Shown here: piece by piece, positions 1 through 7,010 of the stretch
Layout of the letters: the number at the start of each line of letters is the position of its first letter
Position numbering within the stretch: the stretch's first letter is position 1
NCBI RefSeq assembly: GCF_009846865.1
Contig: NZ_WUWN01000005.1
Span: 1-64,000, forward strand
Direction of reading: 5' to 3'
Origin: Puerhibacterium puerhi
GTDB lineage: Bacteria > Actinomycetota > Actinomycetes > Actinomycetales > Cellulomonadaceae
Length of the DNA stretch: 64,000 nt
Program-made: the position numbers and the translations under genes
Notes under the pieces: model-generated
Database searches by the model: none
What the model was told of the DNA's origin: nothing
What the model saw: only the letters and a program-made list of their open reading frames with translations

Positions 1-194
1 GCCGCCGGGGCCGCGACCGCCGCGGCGGCACCGGCGTCGGCCGGCGCGGCGTCGCGGCTCTTGCGGCGCGAGGAGGCGCCGCGGCCGGCGCGCGTCGACA
101 GGTCGCGACGCAGCACACCGATCGCGGTGAGCACGAACACCCACAGCAGGACGAGGTATCCCAGCCGCAGCAGGGTGAACGTCAGCTCACTCAT
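1..194 (-). CDS. fhaB: FHA-domain protein FhaB (FipA), N-terminal part
   Basis: Only the first 64 codons lie in the window; the gene runs off the left edge. The start ATG gives MSELTFTLLRLGYLVLLW, then one membrane helix (about residues 6-27) and a basic, then Ala-rich linker. This is the usual N-terminus of actinobacterial FhaB, where a C-terminal FHA domain follows. FhaB proteins bind phosphothreonine and act with the PknA/PknB kinases and Pstp in cell division and cell-wall control. It starts 10 bp after the end of fhaA on the same strand, so the two are probably one operon. The FHA domain itself cannot be seen here, so the identification rests on the N-terminus and the neighbour. Confidence 0.85.
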   Translation of the reverse strand, partial: MSELTFTLLRLGYLVLLWVFVLTAIGVLRRDLSTRAGRGASSRRKSRDAAPADAGAAAAVAAPA

Positions 195-204
195 CGGGGC
201 GGGG

Positions 205-915
205 TCACCAGTCCTCGTGGTCGGCGGCGGCCGCGCCGGACCAGAACATGATCCGGGTGCGGCCGATGGTCAGCGTGTTGCCGTCGAGCAGCGTCGCGGC
301 AGGGACCTGGTGGCCCTCGACGTACAGGCCGTTCGTGGAGCCCAGGTCCGTGGCGATGACGCCGTCGGGCGTGACGCGGATCTCCAGGTGCTTGCGGGAG
401 ACGCCCGGGTCGTCGACGACGATGTCGGCGTCGGGGTCGCGGCCGATGACCGTGACGGGGCCCGTGAGCAGGTAGCGCTGGCCGTCGATGTCGATCAGCG
501 GATGGCGCGTGCTGGGCTGCGACGTCGCGGGGGCGACGGCACCGCGCACCGTGGCGCTGCGCACCTGGAAGCGGCCGCCGACGAGGTCGGGGTGCTCCTC
601 GAAGGACACGCTGACCGGGCCGACGAACGCGTAGTGCTGCGAGACGGCGTACTCGGTGAGGTTCGTGGCGAGCTCGTCGGCGAGCGTCTCGGCACCCCAC
701 TGCTCGATCTGGCCGAAGTCCTGCGGCGAGAGCTCCACCGTGAACTCGTTCGGTGCCACGGTGCGGTCGCGACCGACCACCGCGGCGCGGTCGTCCAGCT
801 CACGGCGCAGGCGGCTCGCCAGCTCCACGGCCTTGACCTCGCCGTGGCCGAGCTTGGAGAACGCGTTGTTCATCACGCGCTCGACGCTCTTCTCGAAGCG
901 GTCCAGGACGCCCAT
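205..915 (-). CDS. fhaA: FHA-domain protein FhaA (DUF3662 + FHA)
   Basis: A 236-residue cytoplasmic protein. Residues 1-125 (start MGVLDRFEKSVERVMNNAFS) match the DUF3662 domain. Residues about 140-228 form an FHA domain with its hallmark residues: GRD at 158-160, SRKH at 173-176 and GSTNG at 192-196, which bind phosphothreonine peptides. In mycobacteria FhaA binds the phosphorylated MviN pseudokinase domain and restrains peptidoglycan synthesis; the same role is inferred here. The ATG has a good ribosome binding site (GAGGAGGT, 5 bases upstream). It heads the fhaA-fhaB order that normally leads into pstP, rodA, pbpA and pknAB, which would lie left of the window. Confidence 0.93.
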   Translation of the reverse strand: MGVLDRFEKSVERVMNNAFSKLGHGEVKAVELASRLRRELDDRAAVVGRDRTVAPNEFTVELSPQDFGQIEQWGAETLADELATNLTEYAVSQHYAFVGPVSVSFEEHPDLVGGRFQVRSATVRGAVAPATSQPSTRHPLIDIDGQRYLLTGPVTVIGRDPDADIVVDDPGVSRKHLEIRVTPDGVIATDLGSTNGLYVEGHQVPAATLLDGNTLTIGRTRIMFWSGAAAADHEDW

Positions 916-1249
916 GCCACCTCCTCTCGCGGGCCCGTCGCACGTCTCTCGTGCTCGTCGCCGCCGCCCCGCACCTCCCGCACGGGACCGTGCCGAGGAG
1001 CACGGGCGCGCGAGCAGGCGCGGACGACGCCGCGGGCAGACTACCTAGATCGTAGGCAGCCGGGTGGGTGCGACGCCCCGGATCGTGTGGACGTCCTGCG
1101 GACGTGCCGGGGAAATCGGCGTGGTGGCAGGCGTGCGGGGGCGTCCGGCGTGGCGCGGGCCACGGGGCCCGGCGGTCGGGCCGGGCGGCCGGCGCGAGGG
1201 CCGCTGCGGCGCGGGCCACGGCCGTCCTCGGAGGCGCCCGGACGGCCGA
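916..1249. other. Intergenic, probable fhaA promoter region
   Basis: No gene is visible between fhaA and the tRNA-Leu promoter. The only structured element is a 15-bp imperfect palindrome CTACCTAGATCGTAG at 1041-1055. Read on the minus strand it contains TACGAT and TAGGTA, either of which could be the -10 of the fhaA operon, leaving a leader of about 120 nt. No convincing -35 was found. Confidence 0.3.
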
Positions 1250-1280
1250 TTGGGGACCTCCGCCCGGCTCGTGCTAGATT
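1250..1280 (+). promoter_or_regulatory. Candidate tRNA-Leu promoter
   Basis: TTGGGG (1250-1255) and TAGATT (1275-1280) are separated by 19 bp and end 11 bp before the mature tRNA. The spacing is slightly long; this is the best match in the upstream region. Confidence 0.45.
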
Positions 1281-1291
1281 GCTCCGGCAGC

Positions 1292-1375
1292 GCGCGAGTG
1301 GCGGAATAGGCAGACGCGCACGGTTCAGGTCCGTGTGCCCGAAAGGGCGTGGGGGTTCAACTCCCCCCTCGCGCA
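1292..1375 (+). tRNA. tRNA-Leu (anticodon CAG)
   Basis: An 84-nt class II tRNA. The acceptor arms GCGCGAG (1292-1298) and CTCGCGC (1368-1374) pair fully, with discriminator A1375. The anticodon stem CACGG/CCGTG encloses the loop TTCAGGT, so the anticodon is CAG, reading CUG, the main Leu codon of this genome. The long variable arm CCC-GAAA-GGG and the T-arm GGGGG-TTCAACT-CCCCC are intact. No 3' CCA is encoded. It is a single gene, not part of a cluster. Confidence 0.97.
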
Positions 1376-1382
1376 CGCAGCA

Positions 1383-1418
1383 CGAAGGCCCCGGTCCCAG
1401 CAGGGATCGGGGCCTTCG
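1383..1418 (+). terminator. Terminator of tRNA-Leu
   Basis: A hairpin with arms CGAAGGCCCC (1383-1392) and GGGGCCTTCG (1409-1418), 8 bp after the tRNA and followed by TCATTTCC. The loop side is extended by a partial GGTCCC/GGGATC pairing. A close copy of the stem recurs at 1965-2000. Confidence 0.75.
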
Positions 1419-1509
1419 TCATTTCCAACCGTCACTCCGGCCCAAACGTCGGCGTAGCGCTCACGCGTCCGGCACGGAACGTGAGCCTCGAACCGGCGCG
1501 CGCGACGCG

Positions 1510-1776
1510 CTACTCCCGGCCGGTGTGGCTGGGTACGCCGGGCAGCGCCTCGATGATCTCAGCGATGACATGCAACATCCCGGTCGCAGCCTGCGGTCCG
1601 TGCAGCAACAAGGTGGTGGCGACGAGGGCGACCACCGCCGCTCCGAGGGCGATGGAGGCAGCCATGCCAGCCGTGGGCGGAGAGGCCACGAGCCCCAAGA
1701 TCCAGAGGACGGGGCCGACGACGGTGAGCCAGATGATGAGCCAGACGGCCAGGTCTGCGAACAAGGTGACCTCCAT
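1510..1776 (-). CDS. Small membrane protein of unknown function
   Basis: An 88-residue protein starting MEVTLFADLAVWLIIW, with two likely membrane helices (about residues 5-30 and 35-58) and a polar tail ending HTGRE. I do not recognise the family. The ATG at 1776 has no clear ribosome binding site. An alternative GTG at 1851 has GAGAGG just upstream and would add 25 residues lacking hydrophobic character. The gene sits alone between the tRNA terminator and a second terminator-like hairpin, in DNA of lower GC than its surroundings, and its upstream region is rich in hairpins. A transferred or recently acquired origin is possible but unproven. Confidence 0.5.
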   Translation of the reverse strand: MEVTLFADLAVWLIIWLTVVGPVLWILGLVASPPTAGMAASIALGAAVVALVATTLLLHGPQAATGMLHVIAEIIEALPGVPSHTGRE

Positions 1777-1794
1777 TGGGTCGGTCCGGGTGTT

Positions 1795-1846
1795 GACGTC
1801 GGGCGGTTGCCCGACGTCAGAGACCGCTGTTGGCGCACCGCGGTCT
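1795..1846 (-). other. Two hairpins in the leader of the small membrane gene
   Basis: GACGTCGGGC-GGTT-GCCCGACGTC (1795-1818) is a perfect 10-bp stem with a 4-nt loop, ending 18 nt before the ATG at 1776. AGACCGC (1821-1827) pairs with GCGGTCT (1840-1846). Both would form in a transcript running leftward. They may be an attenuator-like leader or operators; the sequence matches no riboswitch I know. Confidence 0.35.
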
Positions 1847-1964
1847 GTCACCTCTCTTGTCCGGGAGGTCGCAGCCACCGGACAGGCTGCCCAGGTGTCG
1901 TGCGGCGATCTCGATCGTTCGGAGGCGACGCCCCCTACTTGTCCGGGGAACTTTCCGGAGCGCA

Positions 1965-2000
1965 GGAAGGCCCCGATCCCGGCGGGGATCGGGGCCTTCC
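1965..2000 (-). terminator. Bidirectional terminator-like hairpin
   Basis: Arms GGAAGGCCCCGATCCC (1965-1980) and GGGATCGGGGCCTTCC (1985-2000) form a perfect 16-bp stem around a 4-nt loop. The stem core is nearly identical to the tRNA-Leu terminator at 1383-1418. It would end the minus-strand transcript proposed to start near 2277. Confidence 0.6.
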
Positions 2001-2211
2001 GCACTCCCAGTACAGCTCAGGGAGCTCGAACCTGATGTGCTCGCTGCTTCCGGGCACGGAAGAGCCCGCGGGCTGGAGGTCTCCCTCCCACCGTGCTGGA
2101 CGAGGGCACGGCACCCGCGGGCTCCGGTGGACGCGATGAACTCGCTTCCCGTCCGGCGTGCCCGGCCTCCGGCGGAGGCGGGACACGAACGTCAGTCGAG
2201 ACGCGCGACGG
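2001..2211. other. Non-coding stretch, possibly a small RNA body
   Basis: No supported protein gene. On the minus strand it lies between a promoter with a short start site (2212-2312) and the hairpin at 1965-2000. It contains two copies of AGCCCGCGGG and several short inverted repeats. It may be the body of a structured RNA; no known family was recognised. Confidence 0.25.
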
Positions 2212-2250
2212 TCAGCGCGCGACCACCTCGTAGGTCCGAAGAGTCTTCAA
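2212..2250 (-). CDS. Candidate 12-residue peptide with strong Shine-Dalgarno
   Basis: TTG at 2250 opens a 12-codon frame, MKTLRTYEVVAR, ending in TGA. Upstream on the same strand lies GGGAGGTGATCC (2267-2256), an almost perfect complement of the 16S rRNA 3' end. A -35/-10 pair precedes it. The ACT and CTT codons are unusual for this genome, which argues either for a leader peptide or against translation. Its function is unknown; the site could also be chance. Confidence 0.25.
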   Translation of the reverse strand: MKTLRTYEVVAR

Positions 2251-2283
2251 CTTCCGGATCACCTCCCTTCTTACGTGCCGACG

Positions 2284-2312
2284 ACGGTACGCCCGCGCAC
2301 CGACCTCGCCAA
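2284..2312 (-). promoter_or_regulatory. Candidate sigma-70-type promoter, leftward
   Basis: On the minus strand TTGGCG (2312-2307) and TACCGT (2289-2284) are separated by exactly 17 bp. The predicted start near 2277 lies just upstream of the strong ribosome binding site at 2267-2256. Confidence 0.45.
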
Positions 2313-2422
2313 GGGGTTTTCGCCGAGGGAGGAGCCGGTGACGAAGCGCCCGCCTGCATGGGGCGGGCGACGGCGCCGACCCTGCCGTCGTCGTGCCCGG
2401 GGGAGGCTGCGTGCCGCACCCG

Positions 2423-3325
2423 TCAGCGCAGCAGGTGGGCCCACTGGTCGGGGTAGTCGTCGAGCCACTCCTCGAACCCTCGGGCGGGCCGTCCGACCAG
2501 GTGCGGGACGTCGTCGGACACGCGCGCCAGATCTCCGGCCGCGATCGCGGCGTACGAGGTCACCCACCCCTCCACCACCGCCGGGTCGACGTCGTAGCCG
2601 GCGCGGGAGGCGTAGGCCTCCTCGAGCGACTCGGGCTCGTAGCGGATGGTCCGGCCTGTGAGACGGGACAGGACCTCGGCGACCTCGTGCAGCGTGTGGG
2701 ACCGGGGTCCGGTGAGCTCGTACGTGCGCCCGTCGTGGGCGCGCGGCCGCTCGTCGAGCAGGACGGCGGTGGCGACGTCCGCGACGTCGTCGTGCGAGAC
2801 GGACGCGACCCGCCCGTCGCCGGCGGGGCCGCGGATCACGTCGTCGGGGCCGACGAACGTGGTCAGGGCGTGGTGGTAGAGGTTGTCGCGCAGGAACGTC
2901 CAGCGCAGCCCGGAGTGGCGGACGTGCTGCTCGGTGTGCCAGTGGTCGCGCGCGAAGGTGAAGACGGCGTCCTCGGCGGCGCCGACGAACGAGGTGTAGA
3001 CGATCCGCTCGACGCCGGCCGCCACCGCCGCGTCGACGGCGCTGCGGTGCTGCTCCACGCGCCCCGGCTCCTCGCGGCCGCTGACCAGGAGCACCGTGCG
3101 GGCGCCGTCGAACGCCCGGCGCATGGCCTCGCCGTCGGCATAGCTCCCCGCGACGACCACCTCGGCCTGCGGCAGCGCGCTGCCGTCGGCGAGCCGCGGC
3201 GCGCGCGCCGGGTCGCGCACCACGAGGCGCTGGCGAGCCCCCTCCGCGGCGAGCCGCAGGGCGAGCCGTCCCCCCAGCCGTCCGGACGCGCCCGTGACGG
3301 CGACGACGCCGTTCGCCTGTCCCAT
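2423..3325 (-). CDS. NmrA-like NAD(P)-binding SDR family oxidoreductase
   Basis: A 300-residue protein with an N-terminal Rossmann fold (VAVTGASGRLGGRLALRL, Gly12-x2-Gly15-x2-Gly18). The later body (YTSFVGAAEDAVFTFARDHWHTE, LRDNLYHHAL) resembles atypical SDRs of the NmrA / quinone oxidoreductase QorB group. Such proteins bind NAD(P)H and either reduce quinones or sense redox; the substrate cannot be told from sequence. The ATG at 3325 was chosen because TACGGT lies 7 bases upstream, the leaderless pattern seen throughout the window, and because the Rossmann motif begins right after it. It is transcribed away from the DUF222-HNH gene. Confidence 0.88.
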   Translation of the reverse strand: MGQANGVVAVTGASGRLGGRLALRLAAEGARQRLVVRDPARAPRLADGSALPQAEVVVAGSYADGEAMRRAFDGARTVLLVSGREEPGRVEQHRSAVDAAVAAGVERIVYTSFVGAAEDAVFTFARDHWHTEQHVRHSGLRWTFLRDNLYHHALTTFVGPDDVIRGPAGDGRVASVSHDDVADVATAVLLDERPRAHDGRTYELTGPRSHTLHEVAEVLSRLTGRTIRYEPESLEEAYASRAGYDVDPAVVEGWVTSYAAIAAGDLARVSDDVPHLVGRPARGFEEWLDDYPDQWAHLLR

Positions 3326-3332
3326 GTGCCAC

Positions 3333-3338
3333 ACCGTA
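3333..3338 (-). promoter_or_regulatory. -10 box of leaderless NmrA-like gene
   Basis: TACGGT on the minus strand, 7 bases before the ATG at 3325. No Shine-Dalgarno lies between them. Confidence 0.5.
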
Positions 3339-3680
3339 GGACGGGGCCGGGCGATCGTCCCGCCGGACGGCTCCCCGTGTGGCGTCCGGAGCCCGCGGCG
3401 GGGCCGGTCCGGGTCGCCGTGCCGCGGTGTCGCCGTGGGAGCGTGCGGCCTGTCCTGTGGACGGTGGAAGTTCGCGCGGACATCCACAGATTTGGCGTCT
3501 GACCTGCATGGATGTCGGTGGGTGGGGGTAGCGTCGGTGGTGTCGACGGGGACGTGGAGGAGCCCGGTGGAGGGACTTCCGGGTCCCGGGATCGGGCGCT
3601 GGTGCGGGCGGTCAGACGGCCGACGGTTCGACGGCGGTCGGGGCCGCGCACGGTGGCGCGAGACGGGAGGGGGTGGTCGT

Positions 3681-5423
3681 GTGGCGGTGGAGCAGCTCGA
3701 GGACGAGGGCGTCGGGACGGGCGCCCTGCTGGAGCGCGCGGTGCGGCTGCTCGACGACGCCGCGAACCTGCTCGCCCGGCTCGCCGCCGGCGGCGACCTG
3801 GCGAGCGTCCCCGTGCCGGAGCTGGCGACCGCGCAGTCGCGGGTCCGGGCCGCCACGACCCGCATCGACACCGCGCGCCTGGGCATGCTGCGGCACCTCG
3901 AGGACGACGGGCGGTGGGCGCTCGACGGTTCGCGGACGTTCGCCGCGTGGTTGGCCCGCCAGGACGGGATCACCCGCCGGCGTGCGAACGCCGAGGTGCG
4001 CACCGCGACCCGCCTGCGGGCGGACCTGCCCGCCTCCGCGCGCGCCGCGCTGGAGGGCCGCCTGGGCGTCGACGAGCTGGCGGCGATGGTCGACATCACG
4101 CCGACGTCCGAGGCGCGGCGCGCCGCTCTCTCCGCACCCGTCGCCGGCGTCGACGCCCCAGACGCCCCAGACGGCGCCGACCGCGACGGCGCGGGGCCGA
4201 CGGGCGAGGAGTACCTGCTGACCTTCGCCGGCCGGCAGCCGATCGGCACGTTCCAGCGGTTGCTGCGGCGGTTCGCGCACGTCGCGGACCCCGAGGCCGA
4301 CGAGCGCGGTTACCGGCGGGCGACCGAGCGCGAGTTCGTCGACCTGGCGCCGACCTGGGGTGGCTACCACCTCGCCGGCTTCCTCACGACGGAGCACGGG
4401 CAGCAGCTCAGGACGGCGCTCGACGCGCTCATGACGCCTGGCGGTGGGAGCGGTGCGGGCACCTCGGAGCCGCCCGATACGGCTCGAGACCTGCACGGCG
4501 GCCTCGCACCGGCGGCCCCCGCGGCCGACGACCGGCGGACCCTGCAGCAGCGGCGGGCGCAGGCGCTCGCGGACCTCGCGCGGGTCGCGCTCGACAGCGG
4601 GCTCGTCGCGCCGGGAGCGTCGGTGCGCCCGCACGTGACGGTGCACGTGTCCTGGACCGAGCTGCAGCGCGCCCTGGTGGACGCGGACCGCCGCACCGCC
4701 TCGGCCGACGGGGCCGAAGGGACCGACGGGTTCGACGGGGCCGGCGGGTTCGGCGGGGCCGGCGGGTTCGGCGGGTTCGGCGGGTTCGGCGGGTTCGGCG
4801 GGGCCGGCGGGGCCGGCGGGAGCGCCCCCGGTGCGGGCCCGCCACGGTCCTTGCCGCCGACGGCCCGGAGCGGCGTCCCACCGCGAGAACCCGCACTCGA
4901 CGTCCGGGCCCTCACCGACCCGGCGACCGAGCACCCCACCTGGGCGGACGACATGGGCCCGCTCCCGCGGGCGCTGCTCGCCAAGATCGCCTGCGACGCC
5001 GAGGTGACGCGCGTCGTGTTCGGCCCGGACTCGCAGGTGCTCGACGTCGGACGCTCCCGGCGCACGATCACGGGGCAGCTGCGCCGCGCGGTCATCGCCC
5101 GCGACCGCCGCTGCACCTGGCCCGGGTGCCAGGAACCCCCCGGCCGCTGCGAGGTCCACCACGCCGTCACGCACTGGGCAGACGGCGGCGCGACCTCCGT
5201 GGACAACGCGGCGCTGCTCTGCTGGCACCACCACACGGTGGTCGACACCACTGGCGTGACGATGCGCTGGGAGCACGGACACTGGGTGTTCACCGACCGG
5301 CACGGGCGGCGGGTCGTCGCCGTCCCGGCGGCTGGGAGCGGGCGAGACGCCGGGAGCGCGCGAGACGTCGGGCACGGTCCCGTGCCGGAGGGCCCCGCCC
5401 TCGCGGGCGGTGCTGCCGCGTGA
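3681..5423 (+). CDS. DUF222 / HNH endonuclease-domain protein (13E12 type)
   Basis: A 580-residue protein. Residues about 8-330 form the helical DUF222 domain (LLERAVRLLDDAANLLARL, LGMLRHLEDDGRWALDG). A C-terminal HNH nuclease domain has zinc-binding C478 and C483, catalytic-region H493-H494, and C514-W-H-H-H518. These proteins occur in many copies in actinobacteria; their biological role is poorly known, and DNA nicking or mobility has been proposed. GTG 3681 was chosen because GGGAGG lies 10 bases upstream and DUF222 starts directly after. A Gly/Phe/Ala-rich tract of near-perfect 9-bp repeats separates the two domains, and the tail is low-complexity. A possible TAGCGT -10 lies at 3529-3534. 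Confidence 0.9.
   Translation: MAVEQLEDEGVGTGALLERAVRLLDDAANLLARLAAGGDLASVPVPELATAQSRVRAATTRIDTARLGMLRHLEDDGRWALDGSRTFAAWLARQDGITRRRANAEVRTATRLRADLPASARAALEGRLGVDELAAMVDITPTSEARRAALSAPVAGVDAPDAPDGADRDGAGPTGEEYLLTFAGRQPIGTFQRLLRRFAHVADPEADERGYRRATEREFVDLAPTWGGYHLAGFLTTEHGQQLRTALDALMTPGGGSGAGTSEPPDTARDLHGGLAPAAPAADDRRTLQQRRAQALADLARVALDSGLVAPGASVRPHVTVHVSWTELQRALVDADRRTASADGAEGTDGFDGAGGFGGAGGFGGFGGFGGFGGAGGAGGSAPGAGPPRSLPPTARSGVPPREPALDVRALTDPATEHPTWADDMGPLPRALLAKIACDAEVTRVVFGPDSQVLDVGRSRRTITGQLRRAVIARDRRCTWPGCQEPPGRCEVHHAVTHWADGGATSVDNAALLCWHHHTVVDTTGVTMRWEHGHWVFTDRHGRRVVAVPAAGSGRDAGSARDVGHGPVPEGPALAGGAAA
4728..4820 (+). repeat. 9-bp tandem repeat coding GGF/GGA
   Basis: About ten copies of GGCGGGTTC / GGCGGGGCC inside the HNH gene code a Gly-Gly-Phe/Ala linker between the DUF222 and HNH domains. 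The unit length keeps frame, so copy-number change would only alter linker length. Confidence 0.9.
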
Positions 5424-5473
5424 CCAGGCCGAAGCCGTGCTGAAGGACTGGCGGAGCGTGTCCGCGGCAGGGC

Positions 5474-5571
5474 GGGATCGGCGCGGTCACCAGGGCAATG
5501 GCGCCGAGGCCGAAGGGCGGGTGGGATCGGCGCGGTCACCGGTGCGGCGGCACCGAGGCCGACGGGCGCGC
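5474..5571 (+). repeat. Two imperfect tandem copies of a 49-bp unit
   Basis: Copy 1 spans 5474-5522 and copy 2 spans 5523-5571. Both begin GGGATCGGCGCGGTCACC and share CACC/CGCC-GAGGCCGA-GGGCG blocks in the same order. The array fills most of the gap between the HNH gene and the phosphatase gene. Confidence 0.85.
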
Positions 5572-5619
5572 GTGGTCGGCGTCGAAGGCTGCCCCGCGGG
5601 CCGCCCGTCGCCGGCGCGG

Positions 5620-5625
5620 GACAAT
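5620..5625 (+). promoter_or_regulatory. -10 box of leaderless phosphatase gene
   Basis: GACAAT ends 7 bases before GTG 5633, the spacing seen at the other leaderless starts here. Confidence 0.45.
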
Positions 5626-5632
5626 GGAGCGC

Positions 5633-6253
5633 GTGAGCTCCGACGTCTACCGCGTGATGACCGTCTGCACGGGCAACATCTGCCGCTCCCCCATCGCCGA
5701 GATCGTCCTGCGCGACCGCTTCGAGGCCGCGGGACTCGGCGACCGTGTCGTCGTCGACTCGTCTGGCGTGAGCGACGAGGAGCACGGCAACCCCGTGGAC
5801 CGGCGCGCGCGCCGCGTGCTCGCCGAGCACGGCTACGACACCGGGGACGGGCACCGTGCGCACCAGGTGACCGCGGCCGAGGTGGCCGGCCGCGACCTGC
5901 TGCTGCCCATGACCGCCCACCACGCCCGCGCGCTGCGCCGGCTGGCAGCCCGTGCCGGGTTCGCCGGCGACCGGCTCACCGGTGACCGGTCCGGCGGCGA
6001 CTCCGACGCCGGCCGGTTCGAGGCGGACGGCCGCGGCCCGGTGATCCGGATGTACCGCTCCTTCGACCCCGACGCACCGCGGGTCGGCCCGGGCGAGAGC
6101 GAGCACGTGCTCGACGTCGACGACCCCTGGTACGGCGGCATGGAGGACTTCGAGCAGTGCCTGGCCGAGATCGAGGCGGGAGCCGACGGGGTCGTGGAGT
6201 TCGTGCGTGCGAAGCTCGCCCGGGCCGACGGAGCGGCAGCACGGCCGGCGTGA
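5633..6253 (+). CDS. Low-molecular-weight protein tyrosine phosphatase
   Basis: A 206-residue cytoplasmic enzyme. The P-loop V-C12-T-G-N-I-C-R18-S-P gives the CX5R signature with nucleophile C12, and the DVDDPWYGG segment near the C-terminus supplies the general-acid Asp. It removes phosphate from phosphotyrosine proteins. The middle (about 105-130) carries a Gly/Asp-rich insertion longer than in typical 150-160-residue members. GTG 5633 is preferred over ATG 5624 because GACAAT lies exactly 7 bases upstream, as for other leaderless genes, and because neither start has a ribosome binding site; the choice affects only three residues. No kinase gene is adjacent. Confidence 0.9.
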   Translation: MSSDVYRVMTVCTGNICRSPIAEIVLRDRFEAAGLGDRVVVDSSGVSDEEHGNPVDRRARRVLAEHGYDTGDGHRAHQVTAAEVAGRDLLLPMTAHHARALRRLAARAGFAGDRLTGDRSGGDSDAGRFEADGRGPVIRMYRSFDPDAPRVGPGESEHVLDVDDPWYGGMEDFEQCLAEIEAGADGVVEFVRAKLARADGAAARPA

Positions 6254-6287
6254 CCGGCGAGATCACCCGAGAACCGGCGACACCAGG

Positions 6288-6293
6288 CAGGAT
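6288..6293 (+). promoter_or_regulatory. Possible -10 box of GNAT gene
   Basis: CAGGAT lies 6 bases before ATG 6300. The first base departs from the TANNNT form, so this is the weakest of the leaderless candidates. GGCAGG here could instead serve as a ribosome binding site. Confidence 0.3.
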
Positions 6294-6299
6294 GCCGTC

Positions 6300-7010
6300 A
6301 TGACTGAGTCCGTCGTCGGTGGCTCGACCGCCGCCGGTCCCGCCGCCGGTCCCGCGGCCGGTCCCGCCTCAGGAGCCGCCGATGCCGCAGCGCCGACCGG
6401 TGGCCCCGTGCTCCCGGTGATCCGCCGGGTCCGCGCCGAGGAGTGGGCGGCCGTGCGCGACGTACGCCTCGAGATGCTGCGCGACCCTGCGGCCGCGATG
6501 GCGTTCCTCGACACGTACGCCAACGCGGCCGCGCAGCCCGACACCTTCTGGCAGGGCCGGACCACGGCCGCGGCCGCTGCCCAGACGGTGGTGCAGTACG
6601 TCGCGGAAGTGCCGGGCGACGGCGCCGGCGGCCCGCTCGACGGGCGGTCCGGCCCGAGCGAGGACACGGGAGCGTCCGCCGTGCCGGGGCGCTGGGTCGG
6701 CTCGGTCACCGGGCTCCTGGAGCAGCCGGGGGCCCAGGACTTCGAGGGCCGGCCCGTCGAGATGCTCCAGGTGCACGTGGTGGGCGTGTGGCTGCACCCC
6801 GACCACCGTGGCCAGGGCGTGGTGCAGCGGATGATCGACGCCGTGGTCGCCTGGGGCGTCGAGCGCGGCGTCGAGCGGGCGCGGCTCTACGTGCACGCCG
6901 ACAACGGCCGCGCGCAGGGCGCCTACCGCAAGGCCGGCTTCGCGCCCTCCGGCCGCGAGCTCATCGCCTCGACGGGCCGAGAGCTCGAGATGGTGCGCGC
7001 GCTGCACTGA
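6300..7010 (+). CDS. GNAT family N-acetyltransferase
   Basis: A 236-residue protein. Residues 1-38 are a low-complexity Ala/Gly/Pro leader coded by 12-bp repeats; the GNAT fold begins at about residue 39. Motif A, VGVWLHPDHRGQGVVQRM (about 161-178), contains the R-G-Q-G acetyl-CoA pyrophosphate loop. HADNGRAQGAYRKAGF is the usual motif B. It should transfer an acetyl group to an amine, substrate unknown. Its last 50 bp overlap the end of the convergent alpha/beta hydrolase gene. Confidence 0.9.
   Translation: MTESVVGGSTAAGPAAGPAAGPASGAADAAAPTGGPVLPVIRRVRAEEWAAVRDVRLEMLRDPAAAMAFLDTYANAAAQPDTFWQGRTTAAAAAQTVVQYVAEVPGDGAGGPLDGRSGPSEDTGASAVPGRWVGSVTGLLEQPGAQDFEGRPVEMLQVHVVGVWLHPDHRGQGVVQRMIDAVVAWGVERGVERARLYVHADNGRAQGAYRKAGFAPSGRELIASTGRELEMVRALH
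6330..6365 (+). repeat. 12-bp tandem repeat in GNAT N-terminus
   Basis: Three copies of GCCGCCGGTCCC (the third with one change) encode AAGP repeats in the disordered N-terminus. Confidence 0.85.

Noticed and set aside
2256-2271. GGATCACCTCCCTTCT, resembling the 16S rRNA 3' end
   Set aside because: Only 16 bases match and the upstream sequence does not resemble 16S rRNA. Read on the other strand it is a Shine-Dalgarno for a short frame, the simpler view.
1292-2400. tRNA-Leu as an integration site for a mobile element
   Set aside because: No direct repeat of the tRNA 3' end was found downstream, and there is no integrase. Only the terminator stem is repeated.
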